A DNA stretch of 64,000 nucleotides from Alcanivorax borkumensis SK2 (GCF_000009365.1 NC_008260.1:593501-657500), one strand, 5' to 3'; numbered from the stretch's first letter, positions 37,684 through 46,546 are shown. The notes: generated by a model from the letters alone, not told the origin. Numbers and translations are program-made.

Positions 37684-37713
37684 TTGCTGTTATTCGCCTA
37701 AGTTGTGTATAAG
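37684..37713 (+). promoter_or_regulatory. Candidate sigma-70 promoter of the fadL-like gene
   Basis: TTGCTG (37684-37689), 18-bp spacer, TATAAG (37708-37713), about 70 bp before the ATG, in an AT-rich 250-bp gap between the terminator and the porin gene. A FadR-type operator was not recognised. Confidence 0.4.
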
Positions 37714-37783
37714 TGTAAGTGAACTCAGATTGAGGGATGGTCTTGCGTGTAAGCTAATAATTCTAGGAAGAAGGAGAACAACA

Positions 37784-39049
37784 ATGAAAAAAACAGGTGC
37801 GCTACTAATCGGTTCAGCCTTTGCGGCTTTATCGACGCAAGCGATAGCTACAGGTTTTGCTGTCAGTGAGCAATCTGTTTCTGCGCAAGGTACCGCTTTT
37901 GCTGGCGCGGCAGTACTGAGCGAAAATGCGTCAAATCAATGGTATAACCCGGCCACATTGGCAGGCTTGAAGAAAACAGAAATTACAGCGGCTGTTCAGC
38001 AAGTCATCATCGATACGAGCTTTAAAGCCGAGGGCGGTTCGGGCCCCGGTGATTTTGAAGATTTTAGCCCAGTGGTAGGAAGCGCGTTTTTGGCTATTCC
38101 CCTCAGTGATAAAATGACGTTTGGCTTGGGGATAAATGCTCCCTTTGGCTCGAAAATTGACTATGAAGATAACTGGGGCTCTGTGGCTACCGATCCTTTG
38201 GCGCCACTGTCTCCGACGACGGGTGACCGCTATGCCACCATGTCTGATCTAAAGGCTTATAACATTAACCCAGCGTTGGGTGTTCAGGTAACGGATCGTC
38301 TTCGTCTGGGGGTCGGGGTTAGTTACCAGCGTCTTGAGGCCGATCTTGAAAGCTCGTTTACCCGACTTGAAGGGGACGATGATGCCTATGGTTGGAACGT
38401 CGGCTTGGTGTTTGATGCTGATGATAACAACCACTTTGGTTTGGCGTATCGCTCAGCCGTGGAGTATGACCTTGATGGCGACATTACCTTCTCCCCCTTG
38501 CCCTTGGTGGCTAGTGGGCAGCCATTGCCGGTAGCTACAGCCTTAGCGGGTAAATACAGTGGGAGCACCTCTGTGGATTTGCCTGCGTCAGCTCAATTTT
38601 CATATGCCGGGGACCTTTCTGAGCGAACACAAATTTTATTCGGCGTTGAGTGGATGGAGTGGAGTAGCCTTGATGAGCTTGTAGTCGATCACTCGGGTGC
38701 GCCGATTCCAAGCCCGGCGGTGCAGGAATTTGGTTGGGGTGATACAACCCGTTTCTCTGCCGGTGTGCGGCATGTGCTTGCCAAAGGAACGGTATTGCGA
38801 GGTGGTGTCTATAAAGAGAACTCCACTCAGAGCAGTGAGAATCGCTCTCCCGCCTCGCCAGACTCAGACAAAATCGGTGTGTCTATTGGGGCAGGCTTTA
38901 ACCCAACAGATAATATGACCATTGATGTGGTTTATAGCCATATCTTCATTGACGATGCAGAGACAAACCTGACTGAACGAGGCTTGCTGAAAGGAGACTT
39001 TGAGTTGGATGCCGATATTATCGGTGCTCAGCTGAGCTATCGTTTCTAA
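37784..39049 (+). CDS. FadL-family outer-membrane fatty acid/hydrocarbon transporter
   Basis: A 421-aa OmpP1/FadL porin. It has a signal peptide (residues 1-22, cleavage after TQAIA) and the N-terminal hatch segment with SEQSVSAQGTAFAGAAV and NPATLAGL, the hatch NPA motif of FadL. Alternating beta-strand sequence ends with the outer-membrane C-terminal phenylalanine (IIGAQLSYRF). FadL proteins pass long-chain fatty acids or other hydrophobic compounds sideways into the outer membrane; the exact substrate cannot be read. AAGGAG sits before the ATG. It lies between terminators, so it is a single-gene unit. Confidence 0.92.
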   Translation: MKKTGALLIGSAFAALSTQAIATGFAVSEQSVSAQGTAFAGAAVLSENASNQWYNPATLAGLKKTEITAAVQQVIIDTSFKAEGGSGPGDFEDFSPVVGSAFLAIPLSDKMTFGLGINAPFGSKIDYEDNWGSVATDPLAPLSPTTGDRYATMSDLKAYNINPALGVQVTDRLRLGVGVSYQRLEADLESSFTRLEGDDDAYGWNVGLVFDADDNNHFGLAYRSAVEYDLDGDITFSPLPLVASGQPLPVATALAGKYSGSTSVDLPASAQFSYAGDLSERTQILFGVEWMEWSSLDELVVDHSGAPIPSPAVQEFGWGDTTRFSAGVRHVLAKGTVLRGGVYKENSTQSSENRSPASPDSDKIGVSIGAGFNPTDNMTIDVVYSHIFIDDAETNLTERGLLKGDFELDADIIGAQLSYRF

Positions 39050-39072
39050 AACCAGCGGGATGGCAGAAGTAG

Positions 39073-39103
39073 AAAAGCGAGCCTTAGGGTTCGCTTTTTT
39101 TTT
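39073..39103 (+). terminator. Intrinsic terminator after the FadL gene
   Basis: AAAAGCGAGCC (39073-39083) pairs with GGTTCGCTTTT (39088-39098), one G-T pair included, around a TTAG loop and continues into a T-tract. Confidence 0.85.
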
Positions 39104-39271
39104 GCCGCGATGTAATTACTGCACTGTTCACGCAACATGCAACGCATCGGTCGTTGTGATCAGGTTGCTCTAAAAGCCGCGGATGACCCGGCTGCCGTCA
39201 TTGGTGCACCGGGAGGCTCCGTGGCGGGGTGTTACTGTGGACTGGGCGCCCTTCAGGAGTAGGTGCAGGAG

Positions 39272-40010
39272 TCACGTTTTTTGTTTGCTGCTCTTTTGTT
39301 CTGTCAGTGCGGCTGCCATGGCTCGGTAGCCGCTGGCGTTTGGGTGGTAGCCGTCTTTAGCGAGCAGGGCAGGGTCTTGCAGAGCAGGATAATCGAGGTA
39401 GCGCGCGAGGCTGACATTGCGGGCCACGCGACGGTGCTGTTGATCCAGTTGTCGGGCGCGCCAGCCGAGTAGCTGCCTGAGCAGGATGGGAAGGGCGGTA
39501 AATTTATGCATGGGGGGCACGGCGAGTAAGGTTATTCGGATGTGGGGATGTTGCTTGCTCAGTGCCTCAATCAGCTGCAGTAACCCTATGCGATAGCGGC
39601 GCCGGGAAGTGAAGCCTGTGGTGTCATTAACTCCCATGCTGATGAATATCTGATCCACTGGAGGTAGGGCCGTGTCAGCAAGGCGGGCGAGTAGTTCCTC
39701 CACACGGATGCCGTTAACGCCAAAGGTGTGCCAGGCTACCGCCTGCCCGGATTGTTGGTGCAGCTGTAGGGCCAGTTGGCTGGCCAGTCCCTGATGGTGG
39801 TGAAGGACGCCCACGCCTGCCGCTGTGGACTCGCCGACTACCAGTAAGCGATGGGCTGGGGCGCCATGGCCCCACTGGCCCAAGGGCTCGCCGTCGGCTT
39901 CGGGTAGCCGTACCACGGTGCGGCGTGTACAGTGCCAACGGGATGGCCACGGGGCTGAGAATCCCAAAAGTGAACCAGAAAGGCAGGTGCATAGCTTCGC
40001 CCACGAACAT
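39272..40010 (-). CDS. SGNH/GDSL hydrolase with an apparent N-terminal frameshift
   Basis: The main frame shows the SGNH esterase blocks: LLVVGESTAAGVGV (block I, GES instead of GDS), GVNGIRVEELL, ISMGVNDTT (block III) and DGYHPNASGY (block V, catalytic Asp and His). The region upstream in this frame is not protein-like. A different frame, with ATG at 39992 or 40010, encodes a fitting membrane anchor (MHLPFWFTFGILSPVAIPL, then ALYT). Joining the two near 39925-39935 would give ALYTRRTVVRLPEADG, a natural family N-terminus, and needs one extra base. Either the gene is broken, or the base is missing from the sequence, or a soluble form starts internally. Likely an esterase or lysophospholipase; the substrate is unknown. 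Confidence 0.65.
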
Positions 40011-40373
40011 TTTTTCGACAGCGGCAGGCCTTTTAAGCTGCTGATGGCTACGGTGATGAAAAGGCCGTCAACAATAGCGTCGATTGCGGCACAGGCTATC
40101 ACATCCTTACCTCTGAGTTGCGGCGCCCGATAGGAGGGTGTTGATTAGGGCCGCGTCGAGTGAATGCTGATTCACGGCTAATAACTGTTGGTACAAGGCA
40201 GCAAAGCCGATGATGGCGCTGTCGCTTTGGCCATGGGCTTGCGAGTGGGGGACACCATGATGGTATGCGGCTCTGGGTATGTTGCTTCCAGGTTACGTTA
40301 ACAGCATTAACATCGGCATGTATGTAAAGCTACCGCCAATCGTCTTTTATTGGTTAGGAGAAGGTTGGGGCTG

Positions 40374-40410
40374 GTAGGTCGAAAATCGGCTAAAGCGATT
40401 TTCGACCTAC
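40374..40410. repeat. REP-like intergenic palindrome
   Basis: A perfect 15-bp inverted repeat, GTAGGTCGAAAATCG (40374-40388) and CGATTTTCGACCTAC (40396-40410), with a 7-nt loop lies just downstream of the aldo/keto reductase gene. The GTAGGTCG arm resembles REP elements dispersed in many gammaproteobacteria. Only one copy is in this window. The rest of the spacer 40011-40432 holds no clear gene. Confidence 0.65.
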
Positions 40411-40432
40411 GATTCCATTATCGAGGTCAGCA

Positions 40433-41503
40433 TCAATGCGGCATGGTGCATTTAGTGACTCTGGTTAGGGTGCTGGGTACGGGAAACGGGTGTGAATCGC
40501 GTTTAGCGCTTTTTCCAAAATCTTTGTCCCAGGGTACGTCGATGCTTTTCAGGTTCTCTTCCAGTTGCGCGAGGGTGGTGGCACCAATGATGTTGCTGGT
40601 CACGAAGGGGCGTGTGGTGACAAATTGCAAGGCGAGTTGGGCTGGGCTGACGCCTCGTTCACTGGCTAGTTCGCAATAGGCTTCAGTGGCAGCGATAGCT
40701 TGGGGATTGCTGTAGCGCGCAAATTGTTTGAACAGCGTGAGGCGGGCGCCTTCCGGCCACTGGTCATTGCGGTATTTGCCGCTGAGCATACCGAACGCAA
40801 GCGGCGAGTAAGCCAGCAATCCGACTTGTTCCCGATGGGCGATTTCTGCCAAGCCCACCTCAAAGCTACGGTTGAGCAGTGAATAGGGGTTTTGAATGCT
40901 GACCGGAGGCGCCAGGCCGATTTTTTCTGCTTCATGAATGAAGGTCATGGTGCCCCAAGGGGTTTCATTGGAAAGGCCCCAGTGGCGAATTTTCCCCGTA
41001 TCCACCAGCGCTTTCAGGCCAGCAACGGTTTCGCTGATGGCGATGCCTTCTTCGCCCTCTCGATGTTTATAGCCCAACTGGCCGAAGAAGTTGGTGGTGC
41101 GTTCAGGCCAGTGCAGCTGATAGATGTCGATCACATCGGTTTGTAGCCGATTGAGGCTGCCTTCCGCGGCGTCCTGCAAGCTTTTCGCGCTGAACCGCGG
41201 ACCGCCGCGGATATGTTTAACGTACTCACCGGGGCCGGCGGCCTTAGTGGCCAGTACAACTTTATCTCGCTGACCGGTGCGCGCAAACCATTCGCCAATG
41301 ATGGTCTCGGTGCGAAAAGAGGTATCCGGGCTGGCGGGCACAGCATACATTTCGGCAGTATCAAAAAAATTAATGCCATGATCTAGAGCCATGTCCATCT
41401 GGGCATGACCTTCTTGTGCGGTGTTCTGGCTTCCCCAGGTCATGGTGCCTAGACAGAGGGCGCTTACCTTAAGATCCGTGCGCCCGAGACGACGATGTTG
41501 CAT
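40433..41503 (-). CDS. tas: Aldo/keto reductase, Tas-like
   Basis: A 356-aa aldo/keto reductase of the Tas/YajO group. The catalytic tetrad is visible: Asp48 and Tyr53 (FDTAEMYAVP), Lys87 (LATKAAG) and His131 (QLHWPER). The NADPH-binding C-terminal block NIIGATTLAQLEENLKS is intact. It reduces aldehydes or ketones in the cytoplasm with unknown natural substrate. The last dozen residues are not family-like and may reflect drift at the 3' end near the REP-like palindrome. An oxidoreductase also lies here, before rplM, in Pseudomonas. Confidence 0.85.
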   Translation of the reverse strand: MQHRRLGRTDLKVSALCLGTMTWGSQNTAQEGHAQMDMALDHGINFFDTAEMYAVPASPDTSFRTETIIGEWFARTGQRDKVVLATKAAGPGEYVKHIRGGPRFSAKSLQDAAEGSLNRLQTDVIDIYQLHWPERTTNFFGQLGYKHREGEEGIAISETVAGLKALVDTGKIRHWGLSNETPWGTMTFIHEAEKIGLAPPVSIQNPYSLLNRSFEVGLAEIAHREQVGLLAYSPLAFGMLSGKYRNDQWPEGARLTLFKQFARYSNPQAIAATEAYCELASERGVSPAQLALQFVTTRPFVTSNIIGATTLAQLEENLKSIDVPWDKDFGKSAKRDSHPFPVPSTLTRVTKCTMPH

Positions 41504-41656
41504 TGTTTGTTCCTTTAAAAAGGGTGGGGCAAAGGTGTAGAGTTACGCTCAATCACAACATGGCAGGGGCGGGTTCACAATGATCCTTTTGCAGGGCGGA
41601 GAATGGCCTTAGCTAAGGGGGACTTAGTGTCATGACAACAAATGCCAGTGAACCGC

Positions 41657-41685
41657 TTGTGTTCTTTGGGGGGCTTGGGTAGAAT
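41657..41685 (+). promoter_or_regulatory. Candidate promoter of rplM-rpsI
   Basis: TTGTGT (41657-41662), 17-bp spacer, TAGAAT (41680-41685). Spacing is optimal, and 79 bp separate the -10 element from the rplM ATG, enough for a structured leader. Confidence 0.6.
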
Positions 41686-41699
41686 TCGCGCTCTCTTGC

Positions 41700-41734
41700 C
41701 CGGCGTAACTGTCGCCGGTGGGTGTTTGCTACCC
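41700..41734 (+). promoter_or_regulatory. Two small hairpins in the rplM leader, possible L13 operator
   Basis: CCGGCG (41700-41705) pairs with CGCCGG (41713-41718), and GGGT (41720-41723) with ACCC (41731-41734). They lie between the candidate promoter and the rplM ATG at 41764. In E. coli, L13 represses its own mRNA through the leader; whether this structure does so here is inference. Confidence 0.4.
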
Positions 41735-41763
41735 GTAACATATTGAATTTAGGGCAGAATTCC

Positions 41764-42192
41764 ATGAAGACCTACAGCGCAAAACCGGAAAGCGTAAAGC
41801 GCGACTGGTATGTGGTAGACGCCTCCGGCAAAACGTTGGGTCGGTTGGCTACTGAAGTCGCCAGCCGTCTGCGCGGTAAGCACAAGCCGGAGTTTACTCC
41901 ACATGTCGACACCGGTGATTACATTGTTGTGATCAACGCCGATAAAGTGGCCGTTACCGGTAAGAAAGCGTCAGACAAAATGTATTATCGTCACACCGGT
42001 TACCCGGGTGGCTTGAAAGAAGCCAACTTTGCGACTCTGCAGGCAGAAAAACCTGAGATGATCATCGAAAAGGCGATCAAGGGCATGCTGCCGCGTAACC
42101 CGCTGGGCCGCGCCATGTTCCGCAAACTGAAAGTTTACGCTGGCACTGAGCATCCGCATACCGCTCAGCAGCCGCAGCAGCTGGAAATTTAA
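41764..42192 (+). CDS. rplM: 50S ribosomal protein L13
   Basis: A 142-aa L13, exactly the usual length. Conserved blocks: [54 protein letters not shown] and [22 protein letters not shown]13 is an early-assembling large-subunit protein that binds 23S rRNA domain II. The start is the ATG at 41764; the frame opens a little upstream with no family sequence. It is cotranscribed with rpsI 11 bp downstream. Confidence 0.98.
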   Translation: MKTYSAKPESVKRDWYVVDASGKTLGRLATEVASRLRGKHKPEFTPHVDTGDYIVVINADKVAVTGKKASDKMYYRHTGYPGGLKEANFATLQAEKPEMIIEKAIKGMLPRNPLGRAMFRKLKVYAGTEHPHTAQQPQQLEI

Positions 42193-42203
42193 GGGGTTTG
42201 TCG

Positions 42204-42599
42204 ATGGCAACTGTAGAAACCAACTACGGAACCGGTCGCCGCAAGACCTCTTCCGCTCGCGTTTTTCTGCGTCCGGGCAGTGGCAAGATCAGTGTTAATG
42301 GTCGCCCGCTGGATGTATATTTTGGTCGTAAAACCAACCAGATGGTTGTTCGTCAGCCTCTGGAACTGGTAGAAGCGACTGATAAGTTTGATGTGCTCGT
42401 TACCGTAAGTGGTGGCGGCAATAACGGTCAAGCTGGCGCCATCCGCCACGGTATCACCCGTGCGCTGATGGAGTATGACGGTGAGCTGCGTGGTCAGCTG
42501 CGTCGTGCAGGCTATGTGACACGTGATGCGCGTGAAGTGGAACGTAAGAAAGTGGGTCTGCGTAAGGCGCGTCGTCGTCCGCAGTTCTCCAAGCGTTAA
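42204..42599 (+). CDS. rpsI: 30S ribosomal protein S9
   Basis: A 131-aa S9 with the family N-terminus ([21 protein letters not shown]) read as key blocks GTGRRK and SARVFL, and the universally conserved C-terminal tail [11 protein letters not shown], whose last Arg contacts P-site tRNA. It forms the rplM-rpsI operon, followed by a strong terminator. Confidence 0.98.
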   Translation: MATVETNYGTGRRKTSSARVFLRPGSGKISVNGRPLDVYFGRKTNQMVVRQPLELVEATDKFDVLVTVSGGGNNGQAGAIRHGITRALMEYDGELRGQLRRAGYVTRDAREVERKKVGLRKARRRPQFSKR

Positions 42600-42618
42600 G
42601 CTTCAAGCACTGCAGATT

Positions 42619-42653
42619 CACAAAAAAGCCCAGCATTGCTGGGCTTTTTTGTG
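42619..42653. terminator. Bidirectional intrinsic terminator after rpsI
   Basis: A perfect 16-bp stem, CACAAAAAAGCCCAGC (42619-42634) with GCTGGGCTTTTTTGTG (42638-42653), around an ATT loop, with T6 in the outgoing arm. Confidence 0.92.
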
Positions 42654-42813
42654 TTCGAATCAGCTGTTTAGCGCTTCTGGCGGAGTAATAACCTGTTGTC
42701 AGGTGTGGGCTTTTTCTTTACCATTTGCGCCGCCTTACTCCGCCCGTAACGCGAGGATAAACCTCGAGTCTCGGACTAACCCCGAGCGTGGGATCTAAGG
42801 GGAGAACATCTCA

Positions 42814-43401
42814 ATGAGCAACGACGGTGTTAATAGCAGCCGCCGCACTTTCCTGATCGGTTTAACTTCGGCAATTGGTGCCGCAGGAGCCGTTGGCGTG
42901 GCTGTACCTTTCGTGAAGTCCTGGCAACCCAGTGCCAAAGCCAAGAATGCCGGTGCGCCGGTAAAAGTGGATATTGGTCGGCTGGAAGCAGGACAGCGCG
43001 TAGTAGAAGAATGGCGGGGCCAGCCCATCTGGGTGGTGCGTCGCACGGAAAATATGCTGGATACTCTGCCTCAGCTGGATGAAAAGCTGCGTGACCCTGC
43101 GTCAGAAGTGGATCAGCAGCCTGATTACGCCAGGAACGAATGGCGTTCAATTAAAAAAGAATACTTGGTGCTTGTGGGTACCTGTACTCACCTGGGCTGT
43201 TCTCCTTTGTTTGAGGAACAGCCTACGGTCGAGCTGGAATTCGGGGGCTTCTTCTGCCCGTGCCATGGCTCCAAGTTTGATTTCGCTGGCCGGGTTTACA
43301 AGGGTGTTCCTGCGCCGACCAACCTGGTGGTGCCGCCACATTCGTACCTGAGCGAAGCTGTCGTTATCGTCGGCTCTGAGGAAGGGGAGACTAAGGCATG
43401 A
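42814..43401 (+). CDS. petA: Ubiquinol-cytochrome c reductase Rieske iron-sulfur subunit
   Basis: A 195-aa Rieske protein. A twin-arginine anchor (SRRTFLIGL, uncleaved helix residues 14-34) precedes a soluble domain with the [2Fe-2S] ligands Cys124 and His126 (CTHLGC) and Cys148 and His151 (CPCHGS); Cys129 and Cys150 form the usual disulfide. It takes electrons from ubiquinol at the Qo site and passes them to cytochrome c1. The ATG follows GGGGAGAAC. Two short hairpins (42752-42766, 42770-42786) lie in the leader. Confidence 0.97.
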   Translation: MSNDGVNSSRRTFLIGLTSAIGAAGAVGVAVPFVKSWQPSAKAKNAGAPVKVDIGRLEAGQRVVEEWRGQPIWVVRRTENMLDTLPQLDEKLRDPASEVDQQPDYARNEWRSIKKEYLVLVGTCTHLGCSPLFEEQPTVELEFGGFFCPCHGSKFDFAGRVYKGVPAPTNLVVPPHSYLSEAVVIVGSEEGETKA

Positions 43402-44681
43402 TGGGAATGGTGAATCGCGTTGTCGATTGGGTAGATGCCCGTCTGCCCGTGGTGGACTCTTATAAGCGGCACATGTCCGAATACTATGCGCCGAAGAACT
43501 TTAACTTTTGGTACTACTTCGGTGTTCTCTCTCTGGTCGTGCTCATTAATCAGTTGCTGACCGGCATTTGGTTGACCATGTTCTTCTCTCCAAACGAAGG
43601 CTTTGCCTCTGTTGAGTACATCATGCGTGATGTGGAGTGGGGCTGGTTGATCCGTTACATGCATGCGGTCGGCGCGTCTGCGTTCTTCGCAGTAATCTAT
43701 ATCCATATGTTCCGTGGCCTGATGTACGGCTCGTACAAGCCGCCACGGGAGCTGGTATGGATCTTTGGTATGCTGATCTACTTGGCTCTGATGGCTGAGG
43801 GTTTCCTCGGTTACGTGCTGCCATGGGGCAATATGTCTTACTGGGGCGCACAGGTGATCATTTCCCTGGCGGGAGCCATCCCGTTTGATCTGTTGCCGTT
43901 CATTAGTGCGACGGAAGCCAAGGAAATTGGTGAAGGCCTAACCACCTGGGTGCGTGGTGACTATTTGTTGTCCACCGCTACAGTGAACAAGTTCTTTGCT
44001 TTGCATGTTGTCGCAATTCCGATTGTGTTGCTGGCGTTGGTTGTGTTGCACATCCTGGCGCTCCATGAAGTGGGTTCCAACAATCCGGATGGCGTGGAAA
44101 TCAAGCAGAACAAAGATGAGAATGGCGTGCCGGTTGATGGTATTCCGTTCCACCCTTACTACACCGTGAAGGATCTGCCTGGCGTGATCGTCTTCCTGAT
44201 GATCTTTGCCGTGGTGATTTTCTTCTTCCCGGATGGTGGTGGTTATCTGCTGGAGAAGCCGAACTTTGAGCCGGCTAACCCGCTGAAAACCCCTGATCAT
44301 ATTGCGCCGGTTTGGTATTACGGTCCTTATTACGCCATGCTGCGAGCCACAACCATCGATTTCATCATGTCTTCCAAGGCGTGGGGTTTGGTGGCAATGG
44401 GTGGCGCTATTGTGATCCTGTTCGTCATCCCCTGGTTGGATCGTCACCCGGTTAAGTCCATTCGTTATCGCGGTGGGTTGAGCAAGTTGTTCATGGCATT
44501 GTTCGTGCTCGACTTCTTGATGTTGGGGTATTTTGGTACCCAGCCGGCCACTCCGGGTAAGACCATGATGGCGCAGTTCGGCACGATCTATTATTTCAGC
44601 TACTTTTTACTAATCATGCCGTTTGTGCATAAATTCGAGAAATCCAAGCCGGTTCCGGAACGGGTAACGGGGGGACACTGA
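43398..44681 (+). CDS. petB: Cytochrome b subunit of the bc1 complex
   Basis: A 427-aa cytochrome b with both N- and C-terminal parts fused, as in proteobacteria, and about eight membrane helices. Heme-ligating histidines fall in RYMHAVGASAFFAVIYIHMFR-like and HVVAIPIVLLALVVLHIL-like helices (cited here by their His residues). The Qo-site PDW-type loop appears as TPDHIAPVWYYGPYYAMLRA. It starts within the petA stop (4-bp overlap) and runs directly into petC. This complex feeds cytochrome oxidases, while the nar operon provides an anaerobic branch from the quinol pool. Confidence 0.97.
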   Translation: MMGMVNRVVDWVDARLPVVDSYKRHMSEYYAPKNFNFWYYFGVLSLVVLINQLLTGIWLTMFFSPNEGFASVEYIMRDVEWGWLIRYMHAVGASAFFAVIYIHMFRGLMYGSYKPPRELVWIFGMLIYLALMAEGFLGYVLPWGNMSYWGAQVIISLAGAIPFDLLPFISATEAKEIGEGLTTWVRGDYLLSTATVNKFFALHVVAIPIVLLALVVLHILALHEVGSNNPDGVEIKQNKDENGVPVDGIPFHPYYTVKDLPGVIVFLMIFAVVIFFFPDGGGYLLEKPNFEPANPLKTPDHIAPVWYYGPYYAMLRATTIDFIMSSKAWGLVAMGGAIVILFVIPWLDRHPVKSIRYRGGLSKLFMALFVLDFLMLGYFGTQPATPGKTMMAQFGTIYYFSYFLLIMPFVHKFEKSKPVPERVTGGH

Positions 44682-45337
44682 TGAAGAAACTAGCGGTTAT
44701 TCTTTTCAGCTGCCTGCCGTTGGTCGCGTTCGCGGCTGGCGGTGGCCACAACGAGTACGTGGTTAAAGCGCCGGTAAACCTGCAAGATAAGGTTGGCCTG
44801 CAAAATGGTGCTAAGTTGTTCGTTAACTACTGCATGGGTTGTCATACTCTCCAGTACCAGCGTTACAGCCGCATGGCGGAAGATCTGGAAATGCCAGAAG
44901 AGCTGGTGATGGAGAATCTGAACTTTGTCAGCGACAAGTTCGGTGACCAGATGCATAACGCCATGGACCAGGACGATGCGAAGAAGTGGTTTGGTAATGC
45001 TCCGCCGGATCTCACCATGGTGACCCGGTACCGCTCTTCGGATTGGGTGTATTCATACCTGATCAACTTCTACGAAGATGAGTCTCGTCCATTTGGTTAC
45101 AATAACCATGTCTTCCCGAGTGTGGGCATGCCCCACGTGATGGCGGGCTTGGAGGACGAGCTGGGCGAAGATGAGTTCAAGCAGGCGATGGGTGACATCA
45201 CTAACTTCCTGACCTACACCGCGGAGCCGGTTCGTCCGCAGCGTGAACGTCTTGGGGTTTATGTGCTGCTGTTCTTGGGCATCCTGTTGATCCCGGCTTA
45301 CCTGCTTAAAAAGGAATACTGGAAAGACGTACACTGA
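44681..45337 (+). CDS. petC: Cytochrome c1 of the bc1 complex
   Basis: A 218-aa cytochrome c1 with a signal peptide (cleavage after AFA, about residue 18), a CXXCH heme site at residues 51-55 (CMGCH), and a C-terminal membrane anchor (GVYVLLFLGILLIPAYLLKK). The Met ligand is probably in VGMPHVMAGL. It shares one base with the petB stop, giving a tight petA-petB-petC operon. A hairpin lies 26 bp after the stop. Confidence 0.96.
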   Translation: MKKLAVILFSCLPLVAFAAGGGHNEYVVKAPVNLQDKVGLQNGAKLFVNYCMGCHTLQYQRYSRMAEDLEMPEELVMENLNFVSDKFGDQMHNAMDQDDAKKWFGNAPPDLTMVTRYRSSDWVYSYLINFYEDESRPFGYNNHVFPSVGMPHVMAGLEDELGEDEFKQAMGDITNFLTYTAEPVRPQRERLGVYVLLFLGILLIPAYLLKKEYWKDVH

Positions 45338-45363
45338 TACCTCAGTGTTGGCTTCCAGCGTTG

Positions 45364-45402
45364 AACAGGGTATCCGTGTAAGCGGTTACCCTGTTTCTGT
45401 TA
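45364..45402 (+). terminator. Hairpin between petC and sspA
   Basis: AACAGGGTA (45364-45372) pairs perfectly with TACCCTGTT (45387-45395), followed by TCTGTTA. A moderate terminator or attenuator; sspA is 37 bp further on and may be partly read through from pet. Confidence 0.6.
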
Positions 45403-45431
45403 TAGATCACTAGTGCGGAGATGATTCGACA

Positions 45432-46070
45432 ATGGGTGTGGTGACCAAGCGTTCTTCAATGACTTTCTTTTCTTCCCCGGAAGATCATTACAGCCACCGC
45501 GTGCGTATCGTGCTGGCAGAAAAAGGGGTCACGGTCGATATCGTTGATGTGGACAGCAACAACAAGCCGGAAGATCTGGCTTCGCTGAACCCCTACAACG
45601 AAGTGCCCACGTTAGTTGATCGTGAGCTGACTCTGTTTCAGTCCACGGTGATCATGGAGTATTTGGACGAGCGTTTCCCTCATCCTCCGTTGTTGCCAGT
45701 TTACCCGGTGGCACGGGCACAAAGTCGCCTGCTGATTCACCGGGTAGAGCGTGATTGGTGCGGTCATGTGGATGCGATTCTCGCCGGTGAAGAGAAAGAA
45801 ACCAGCCTCAATAAGCGTCGCAAAGAGCTGCGTGAAGCGATCATTGCTACCGCACCGATTTTCAGCGAACTGCCATATTTCATGAGTGAAGAGTTTACGT
45901 TGGTAGATTGTGTGGTCGCCCCGATTCTGTGGCGGTTGCCAGCTTTGGGTATTGAGCTGCCTGCCAAGCAGGTGAAGCCGCTGCTGGATTATGCCGAGCG
46001 TTTGTTCGACCGTGATGCGTTCCAGGCTAGCCTGACAGACGCCGAACGCGAACTGCGTAACCCGCTGTAG
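45432..46070 (+). CDS. sspA: Stringent starvation protein A
   Basis: A 212-aa GST-fold protein: thioredoxin-like domain (residues about 10-85, with [17 protein letters not shown] and [17 protein letters not shown]) and an all-helical C-terminal domain. SspA has no glutathione transferase activity; it binds RNA polymerase and supports stress survival, and virulence in pathogens. It is always paired with sspB and follows petABC in Pseudomonas. Confidence 0.95.
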   Translation: MGVVTKRSSMTFFSSPEDHYSHRVRIVLAEKGVTVDIVDVDSNNKPEDLASLNPYNEVPTLVDRELTLFQSTVIMEYLDERFPHPPLLPVYPVARAQSRLLIHRVERDWCGHVDAILAGEEKETSLNKRRKELREAIIATAPIFSELPYFMSEEFTLVDCVVAPILWRLPALGIELPAKQVKPLLDYAERLFDRDAFQASLTDAERELRNPL

Positions 46071-46072
46071 TT

Positions 46073-46480
46073 ATGTCTGAAATGACGTCCAATCGCCCGT
46101 ATCTGATACGGGCCATCCACGAGTGGATCTGCGACAATGGCTTGACCACCCATTTGGCAGTGAATGCCGGTTTCCCGGGTGTGGAAGTGCCACAGGATTT
46201 TGTCCAGGACGGTCAAATCGTTCTGAACATCGCTCCACGCGCCGTGACTCAGTTTGTGGCGGATAATGATGAGATCGCTTTTTCTGCGCGTTTTGGCGGT
46301 ATGCCCATGACGATTCGGGTGCCGATAAATGCTGTGGTGGCGATCTTCGCCCGTGAAAATGGTCAAGGTATGGCGTTTGACCCGGTAGACCCGCCGGAGC
46401 CACCGACTCCGACTACTCCTGAGCTTGAAAAGAAAGACCAAGGTAGAGGGAAGGTCAGTCACTTGAAGGTGGTTAAGTGA
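46073..46480 (+). CDS. sspB: ClpXP adaptor SspB
   Basis: A 135-aa SspB. The N-terminal substrate-binding domain (about 1-105: SNRPYLIRAIHEWICDN, DEIAFSARFGG, IPV-type NAVVAIFARENG) recognises ssrA-tagged proteins. A flexible linker ends in the ClpX-binding tail SHLKVVK. It delivers stalled-ribosome products to ClpXP. It starts 2 bp after the sspA stop, so the two are cotranslated. Confidence 0.95.
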   Translation: MSEMTSNRPYLIRAIHEWICDNGLTTHLAVNAGFPGVEVPQDFVQDGQIVLNIAPRAVTQFVADNDEIAFSARFGGMPMTIRVPINAVVAIFARENGQGMAFDPVDPPEPPTPTTPELEKKDQGRGKVSHLKVVK

Positions 46481-46507
46481 GGCGCTGTACGTAATATGCG
46501 TTATGCA

Positions 46508-46546
46508 AAAACAAAAAGCCCGCTCAGTAAGCGGGCTTTTTGTTTT
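46508..46546. terminator. Bidirectional intrinsic terminator between sspB and dolP
   Basis: A perfect 16-bp stem (46508-46523 with 46531-46546; core AGCCCGC and GCGGGCT) around a 7-nt loop, with A-rich left and T-rich right arms. It serves both convergent genes. Confidence 0.92.

Noticed and set aside
40107..40292. A readable minus-strand stretch (AIIGFAALYQQLLAVNQHSL) upstream of the SGNH gene
   Set aside because: No start codon at a sensible place, and the opposite strand is equally readable, so I cannot separate it from chance in GC-rich DNA.
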